Shown here in pieces: positions 13,878 to 17,567 of a stretch of DNA of 17,567 bases. Origin of the DNA: JAAUTG01 sp964458705. GTDB taxonomy: Bacteria > Bacteroidota > Bacteroidia > Chitinophagales > Saprospiraceae. Location of the stretch: positions 1-17,567 of the forward strand of contig CAYWKD010000063.1 of NCBI GenBank assembly GCA_964458705.1, written 5' to 3'. Numbering within the stretch: position 1 is the first letter of the stretch; every line of letters begins with the position of its first letter. Below the pieces are notes generated by a model. The model searched no databases. It worked only from the letters and a program-made list of their open reading frames with translations, and had not been told where the DNA came from. Both the position numbers and the translations under genes were made by a program.

Positions 13878-16097
13878 TTATTTCACTCTAATAACAGTAG
13901 AAACATTTTCAAGGTTTTGCAAAGCATTAATTGCTAGGTAAAGTTGGTCGGTATTTGCAACTAGAAGACTGAGATCAGCTTCAAAATATCCTTGATGACC
14001 ACTAATATTTAGGGATCGAATATTTAATTTTAGTTTACTTGATATTTGATTGGTCAAACGTTCAATCACTCCTGTTCCTGCATCAATTCCAGTAATTTTT
14101 AAATCCGCTACAAAAGTAGAGTTAGAGGTGGTCATCCAATCTGCTTTTGTTACTCGATGACCATAATTTGCCATCAAGTTCTCGGCATTTGGACAAGTTG
14201 TTCGATGAATTTTTAGCCCTGCATGAGTAGTAATGTAAGCAAAAATATCATCTCCTTGCACGGGATTACAACAAGTTGCTAGCTGATGCTCAAACTGTTC
14301 GGCTGGCTCTCCATTGATAAAAAGCCCTAGTTTACTGGGTTTTCTCTCAGGTATTTCAACTTTAGTATTTGGTTGAGGTACTTTTTGTATCTTCTCTATT
14401 CTCAATTTGAGCTTACCATCTTCTGCAATACAATCTTTGAATATACTCTGAATTGTTCTAACTTCAGTAGCTATATCGTAGTATAAATCAATTCGCGATT
14501 TGTAGCCGTAATGTTTTAGCAATAATTCCAGTGCTTCTTCTGACTCAACTTTTGCATTTTTGAGTTTGCGTTCTAGTGCTTCTTTACCTAATTCGCCTAT
14601 CTGTTTTCGCTCTTCTTTCATCGCTGAACGAATCTTATTTTTGGCTTTGCTGGTTACTACCATTTTGATCCAGTCCCTATTGGGTTTTTGTGTAGATCTA
14701 GCAATAACATTGACTTGATCGCCGTTTTGGAGCTTAGTACCCATCGGCACAATCTTATCATTCACTTTGACTGCGGAACAATGATAGCCCAAATCTGAAT
14801 GAATCCAAAAAGCAAAATCTAGTGCCGTTGCTCCTTTTGGTAATGTTATCATATCGCCTTCTGGAGTAAAGACATAGACTTCATCTTGAAAAAGATTGTT
14901 TTTAAAGTCATAGATAAATTCCATTGCATCAGAATCTGGGTCTTCCAAGATATCTCTAATACTACCTAGCCAAACATCATAAACATCTGGTTGTGGAGTG
15001 ATGCCCTTGTATTTCCAGTGTGCTGCAAATCCTCGCTCTGCAATTTCATCCATTCTTTCTGTTCGGATTTGTACTTCTACGAATTTTCCATCAGGGCCAA
15101 CCACAGTTGTATGCAGGGATTCGTACCCATTACCTTTAGGGCGAGCTATGAAATCTTTTAACCTTTCAGGAAGAGGTGTGTAAACGTTAGAAACAATAGA
15201 GTACACCCACCAACAGGAAAACCGCTCTTGCTTCGGTGGAACATCTAGTAACACTCGAATAGCGAACAAGTCATAGATTTGCTCAAATGCGACTTTTTTC
15301 TTTTTAATCTTATTATTAATGGAATAAATAGATTTTGGACGTCCAACAATTCTATAATTCAAATGAGTTTCATCTAAATGTTCTTTCAATCCTTCAATAA
15401 AGCGATCAATATACTCATGGCGAGATTTTTTGGTAGCATTCAGTTTCTGAGCTATAAATTTATATTGCTCAGGATCAGTTATTTTCATACATAAATCTTC
15501 AAATTCGGTCTTGATGGCATTCAGTCCTAAGCGATGAGCCAAAGGAGCATAAATAAAACTCGTCTCAGAGGCGATTTTTAATTGTTTATGCTTGGGCATG
15601 TGATTCAGTGTCCGCATATTATGCAAGCGATCCGCCATTTTAATCAATACGACTCGCATGTCATCCAAGAGTGTTTTTAGCACTTTCCTGAAATTTTCAG
15701 CTTGCTTATTTTCCTGTATATGGCTACTTTCCAGTTTGGTAAGTCCGTCCACAATGTTGGCAATAGCTGCTCCACGCTCTCCAAATTTATCTTCTATGTC
15801 CTTTAGCGTAACATCTGTATCCTCTACCACATCATGCAACAAGGCGCATATAGCTGCGGTAGGTCCTAAACCAATTTCTTCTACACAAATTCTAGCCACC
15901 TCAATAGGATGGAGGATGTATGGTTCGCCCGACTTTCTGCGCTGTTCTTTATGAGCTTCCACCGCCATATCGAATGCCAGTCGAACATTGCGCTGATCCA
16001 CTTCATCCATTTTATCCCTGATGGTGTTGAGGAGCTTCCTATAATTTTGTTGAATTAGTAGCTTCTCTTGATGCTCTTCAACATTTTTCTGTTCCAT
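13878..16097 (-). CDS. rel: Bifunctional (p)ppGpp synthetase/hydrolase (Rel/SpoT homologue)
   Basis: A full-length 739-residue stringent-response enzyme that makes and degrades (p)ppGpp in the cytoplasm. The HD hydrolase site is intact: HPIEVA near residue 63, LLHDVVEDT (His88, Asp89, Glu92, Asp93) and RLHNMRTL. The synthetase domain has GRPKSIYSI (252-260), IYDLFAIRVLLD (274-285), GNGYESLHTTV (322-332) and EVQIRT (341-346). The TGS domain follows (EVYVFTPEGDMITLPKGATALDFAF, from about 406), then a CC-containing zinc-finger segment (CCNPVQGDDI, 609-618), and an ACT domain at the C-terminus (about 660-739). Both catalytic sites look whole. The start is the ATG at 16097; a TTG at 16112 is in frame but adds only MAKDN. 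It heads the rsh-fur unit. A TTG-N19-AAGATTTG promoter lies just upstream. Confidence 0.95.
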   Translation of the reverse strand: MEQKNVEEHQEKLLIQQNYRKLLNTIRDKMDEVDQRNVRLAFDMAVEAHKEQRRKSGEPYILHPIEVARICVEEIGLGPTAAICALLHDVVEDTDVTLKDIEDKFGERGAAIANIVDGLTKLESSHIQENKQAENFRKVLKTLLDDMRVVLIKMADRLHNMRTLNHMPKHKQLKIASETSFIYAPLAHRLGLNAIKTEFEDLCMKITDPEQYKFIAQKLNATKKSRHEYIDRFIEGLKEHLDETHLNYRIVGRPKSIYSINNKIKKKKVAFEQIYDLFAIRVLLDVPPKQERFSCWWVYSIVSNVYTPLPERLKDFIARPKGNGYESLHTTVVGPDGKFVEVQIRTERMDEIAERGFAAHWKYKGITPQPDVYDVWLGSIRDILEDPDSDAMEFIYDFKNNLFQDEVYVFTPEGDMITLPKGATALDFAFWIHSDLGYHCSAVKVNDKIVPMGTKLQNGDQVNVIARSTQKPNRDWIKMVVTSKAKNKIRSAMKEERKQIGELGKEALERKLKNAKVESEEALELLLKHYGYKSRIDLYYDIATEVRTIQSIFKDCIAEDGKLKLRIEKIQKVPQPNTKVEIPERKPSKLGLFINGEPAEQFEHQLATCCNPVQGDDIFAYITTHAGLKIHRTTCPNAENLMANYGHRVTKADWMTTSNSTFVADLKITGIDAGTGVIERLTNQISSKLKLNIRSLNISGHQGYFEADLSLLVANTDQLYLAINALQNLENVSTVIRVK

Positions 16098-16126
16098 ATT
16101 ATCTTTTGCCAATACTTCTGTTATAT

Positions 16127-16156
16127 CAAATCTTGTTTAGGTTTGATTTGAAACAA
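16127..16156 (-). promoter_or_regulatory. Candidate promoter of rsh
   Basis: On the minus strand a TTG at 16156-16154 is separated by exactly 19 nt from AAGATTTG (16134-16127), one base off the -7 consensus TAnnTTTG. The ATG at 16097 is 30 nt further on, so the leader would be about 20-25 nt. Within this promoter, TCAAATC (16126-16132) and GATTTGA (16145-16151) form an inverted repeat that could be an operator. Confidence 0.5.
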
Positions 16157-16240
16157 TTTTTATCAAATTTCTAAAAACTAGGACGCTTACTGGTAAAATT
16201 GCTTAAGGCTGGCTTTATCTAACGATTATCCTTTTCTTTT

Positions 16241-16330
16241 TATCAATTGAATATAACAAAAAAATATTGAAAAAGTGTACCAGAAAAATGCCAAAAGAAA
16301 AAAAATAGAAAGAAGAACTTATTTAAATAA
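16241..16330. other. A-rich low-complexity stretch
   Basis: Part of the 1-kb gap upstream of rsh. The plus strand is dominated by A with several A7-8 runs, and no open frame of note crosses it on either strand. It could be UP-element-like or bent DNA, but I see no specific site. Confidence 0.6.
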
Positions 16331-16450
16331 ATAAAAAAATCAACAACAGTAATCTTAAAATACTTTATATACACAGGATTAAGCGGAAAATGGGCTACTT
16401 CATTTCAACAATTAGGTTTTTTTGTCTTTTTTTTTGGTATTAAGCTATTG

Positions 16451-16458
16451 CATCTTTG
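16451..16458 (+). promoter_or_regulatory. Possible promoter (-7 box) of an intergenic plus-strand transcript
   Basis: CATCTTTG, followed by TA, matches TAnnTTTG except at the first base. It is the same octamer seen before pckA. TTG trinucleotides lie 14 and 26 nt upstream, neither at ideal spacing. If real, a transcript would begin near 16465 and reach the terminator at 16845-16877. Confidence 0.35.
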
Positions 16459-16567
16459 TATTGTCGAAAGAAAGAAGGGGAGATGATATTGAAGCGACAC
16501 TCAAAAAGTTGAGTTCCAAAAATTGAAAAAATTGTCATAGTAAGTATAAACGATCTCATTAGGATAA

Positions 16568-16640
16568 ATTCTGACTGTACGCCACAAACCGATTTAACAT
16601 TATTTTCTGTCTGTAGTGCTATTGTGAGTACAGCAAGAAT
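16568..16640. other. Long interrupted hairpin I
   Basis: ATTCT (16568-16572), CTGTAC (16575-16580) and CACAA (16583-16587) pair in order with AGAAT (16636-16640), GTACAG (16628-16633) and TTGTG (16622-16626). This gives 16 pairs with small internal loops (GA/CA and GC/A) and a 34-nt terminal loop. It ends 2 nt before hairpin II. Confidence 0.55.
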
Positions 16641-16641
16641 A

Positions 16642-16720
16642 GTTCCCCAAGTTGCAGCATGACGAACATGAGTAGTCCCACGAAAAATGAGGAAAGTATG
16701 CTGCTTACAACTTGGGGAAC
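16642..16720. other. Long bulged hairpin II
   Basis: GTTCCCCAAGTT (16642-16653) pairs perfectly with AACTTGGGGAAC (16709-16720). After a 4-nt bulge (TTAC, 16705-16708), GCAGCAT (16654-16660) pairs with ATGCTGC (16698-16704). That makes 19 bp around a 37-nt loop. It is one of the few GC-containing inverted repeats in an AT-rich gap, so chance is unlikely. It could be an RNA stem or the inverted repeat of a tiny mobile remnant. Confidence 0.75.
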
Positions 16721-16844
16721 ACTTTTAGATAAACGAACTTATCGTAATTCCACGAACATTAAAGTCTGTGCATTTTCTATCCTAAGAACCAAAAAATTAA
16801 GTAAAATTCGTTCTTTTTCATGAGATTATAACTTGTTAAGTATG

Positions 16845-16877
16845 CATCTCGCCTTCGCCGAGGCGAGATGTTTTTTT
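16845..16877 (+). terminator. Strong intrinsic terminator
   Basis: CATCTCGCCT (16845-16854) and AGGCGAGATG (16861-16870) form a perfect 10-bp GC-rich stem with a TCGCCG loop, followed by seven T's (16871-16877). The T-run is on the plus strand only. It is flanked by the outer inverted repeat AACTTGTT (16830-16837)/AACAAGTT (16882-16889). No plus-strand protein gene precedes it, so it probably ends a non-coding or very small transcript. Confidence 0.85.
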
Positions 16878-16910
16878 AACCAACAAGTTTCAAAAATTTG
16901 GTGATTGCTA

Positions 16911-17013
16911 GTGTCTTTATATATTACAGAAACCGATTATGGTATGTATGGATGAGGGTGAGTAAATACACCCTCATTTTAACTAAAATGTGTCTTTATG
17001 TATTACCGATACC
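16911..17013. repeat. 24-nt imperfect direct repeat flanking a hairpin
   Basis: Copies at 16911-16934 and 16990-17013 both begin GTGTCTTTAT and agree at 21 of 24 positions by eye, 79 bp apart. Between them lies the hairpin at 16952-16977. The copies could be paired binding sites or traces of a duplication. Confidence 0.6.
16952..16980 (+). terminator. Weaker hairpin, terminator-like
   Basis: ATGAGGGTG (16952-16960) and CACCCTCAT (16969-16977) form a perfect 9-bp stem with an 8-nt loop, followed by only three more T's. It lies between the two copies of the 24-nt direct repeat. Confidence 0.5.
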
Positions 17014-17067
17014 TCAAAAAGTACAAAAAATTTTTCATGAGTTCACAAACTAGCACTGGGGTTATTT

Positions 17068-17100
17068 AAGAGGCTGTCCGAAAAAGACAGCCTCTTTTTT
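17068..17100 (+). terminator. Intrinsic terminator hairpin before the AraC gene end
   Basis: AAGAGGCTGTC (17068-17078) and GACAGCCTCTT (17086-17096) form a perfect 11-bp stem with a CGAAAAA loop, and T's run to 17100 on the plus strand. On the minus strand it lies 47 bp after the AraC stop and is preceded by A's but not followed by a T-run, so it may act weakly for that gene. Confidence 0.7.
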
Positions 17101-17146
17101 ATGACTAATCTGTGAAAATTCATACACGGCTTAACATTGTAAGCGA

Positions 17147-17567
17147 TTAATTCCATCTCCTGTATTCAGTAGGGCTTACACCTGTTTTTTTCTTGAACAA
17201 ATTGCTGAAGTAATGAGGATACTCAAACCCTAAAGAATAAGCAATTTCCTTTACAGAATCATCGCTTCCCAGTAAACGATTCTTAGCAATCTCCAACAGA
17301 TGATAGTGAATATGGTCTTGCGTACTTTTACCCGTTTCTTTGCGAAGCAAATCGCTCAAGTAGTTGGGAGATAAATTTACGTATTCTGCACATTCCAAAG
17401 CAGTAGGTAAACCATTTGTCTCAAGTTGATCAGAACTAAAATAGTTAAAAAGAAATTTGTCGATTTTTCCAACTATTGTTTTATTCTGGTTTTCCCGTAA
17501 AATGAATTGTCTGTCATAATACCGATTACAATGACTCAGCAATAAATCAATGGCAGATAAAAATACA
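17147..17567 (-). CDS. AraC-family transcriptional regulator, 5' end outside window
   Basis: The C-terminal part of an AraC/XylS regulator. The frame continues upstream to the right edge with no stop (VFLSAIDLL before LSHCNRYYD), so the true start is beyond 17567; the in-frame TTG at 17542 is not a credible start. The visible 139 residues contain a linker (LSHCNRYYDRQFILRENQNKTIVGKIDKFLFNYF) and two helix-turn-helix motifs: LECAEYVNLSPNYLSDLLRKETG and VKEIAYSLGFEYPHYFSNLFKKKTGVSPTEYRRWN. The second matches the AraC signature closely. The missing N-terminal sensor domain hides any ligand. Its target is unknown; it could control genes to the right of the window. Confidence 0.92.
   Translation of the reverse strand, partial: VFLSAIDLLLSHCNRYYDRQFILRENQNKTIVGKIDKFLFNYFSSDQLETNGLPTALECAEYVNLSPNYLSDLLRKETGKSTQDHIHYHLLEIAKNRLLGSDDSVKEIAYSLGFEYPHYFSNLFKKKTGVSPTEYRRWN

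Larger units (their letters stand above)
16465..16877 (+). ncRNA. Candidate structured intergenic RNA
   Basis: No convincing protein frame lies here, but plus-strand structure is dense. From left to right there is a small hairpin ACTCAA/TTGAGT (16499-16514), a long interrupted hairpin at 16568-16640, a 19-bp bulged hairpin at 16642-16720, a small hairpin GATAA/TTATC (16728-16743) and a strong intrinsic terminator (16845-16877). TTAGGATA (16559-16566) is complementary to TATCCTAA (16778-16785), and ATCTCAT (16553-16559) to ATGAGAT (16820-16826); these could close the two long hairpins into a multi-branch structure, sharing one base at 16559. Expected size is about 410 nt. It lacks tmRNA and RNase P core motifs beyond a GAGGAAAGT match, so the class is unknown. 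Short pairings in AT-rich DNA can be chance; the two long hairpins and the terminator are the solid part. Confidence 0.4.

Noticed and set aside
16621..16720. RNase P RNA, tmRNA or SRP RNA
   Set aside because: Only a GAGGAAAGT string resembles RNase P. The other conserved RNase P blocks, the tmRNA tag frame and CCA end, and the SRP GGAA-loop signature were not found.
16659..16823. Plus-strand 54-codon frame (MTNMSSPTKNEES...) ending just before the strong terminator
   Set aside because: The start lies inside the arm of hairpin II, the composition is unremarkable and no domain is recognised. It remains possible that it encodes a small peptide, but an RNA element explains the structure better.

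Overview
The window looks like chromosomal core DNA of a Bacteroidota bacterium, probably outside Bacteroidales. The reasons are the AT-rich sequence, the absence of purine-rich Shine-Dalgarno sequences before most starts, several upstream motifs resembling the Bacteroidota -7 box (TAnnTTTG), and the gene content. That content includes a lineage-typical secreted protein usually labelled 'asparagine synthetase B', a Bat-like von Willebrand A membrane protein, a divergent second type II topoisomerase A subunit, and a Rsh-Fur-PurA neighbourhood. No tRNA or rRNA gene, CRISPR array or intact mobile element was seen.

Left third (1-6420). A small zinc-ribbon coding fragment resembling an IS1-family InsA protein runs off the left edge. 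Next on the minus strand are methylmalonyl-CoA epimerase and a 700-residue VWA membrane protein, probably one operon. Divergent from them is the secreted 'AsnB-like' protein on the plus strand. It converges on a minus-strand set: a beta-carbonic anhydrase, an NrtD/SsuB/CmpD-type ABC ATPase 27 bp away, and a polytopic DUF6580-type membrane protein. The ATPase has no partner permease or binding protein here.

Middle (6420-12860). ATP-dependent PEP carboxykinase (plus) converges on a topoisomerase IV A-type gene (minus) across a long composite hairpin terminator. Adenylosuccinate synthase (minus) follows, then a small divergent putative lipoprotein (plus).

Right third (12860-17567). On the minus strand lie a DCC/DUF393 thiol-redox protein, a Fur-family regulator and a full-length bifunctional Rel/SpoT homologue, in transcription order rsh, fur, DUF393. 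With purA nearby, this groups stringent response, metal or peroxide control and purine synthesis. PurA is a known (p)ppGpp target in other bacteria.

Upstream of rsh is about 1 kb with no convincing protein gene (16098-17146). It holds a probable rsh promoter, an A-rich stretch, a possible plus-strand promoter, two long adjacent hairpins, a strong terminator, a 24-nt imperfect direct repeat and two more hairpins. This is the best candidate for something undescribed, possibly a structured non-coding RNA of about 0.4 kb. An AraC-family regulator (minus) is cut by the right edge, so its true start lies outside the window.
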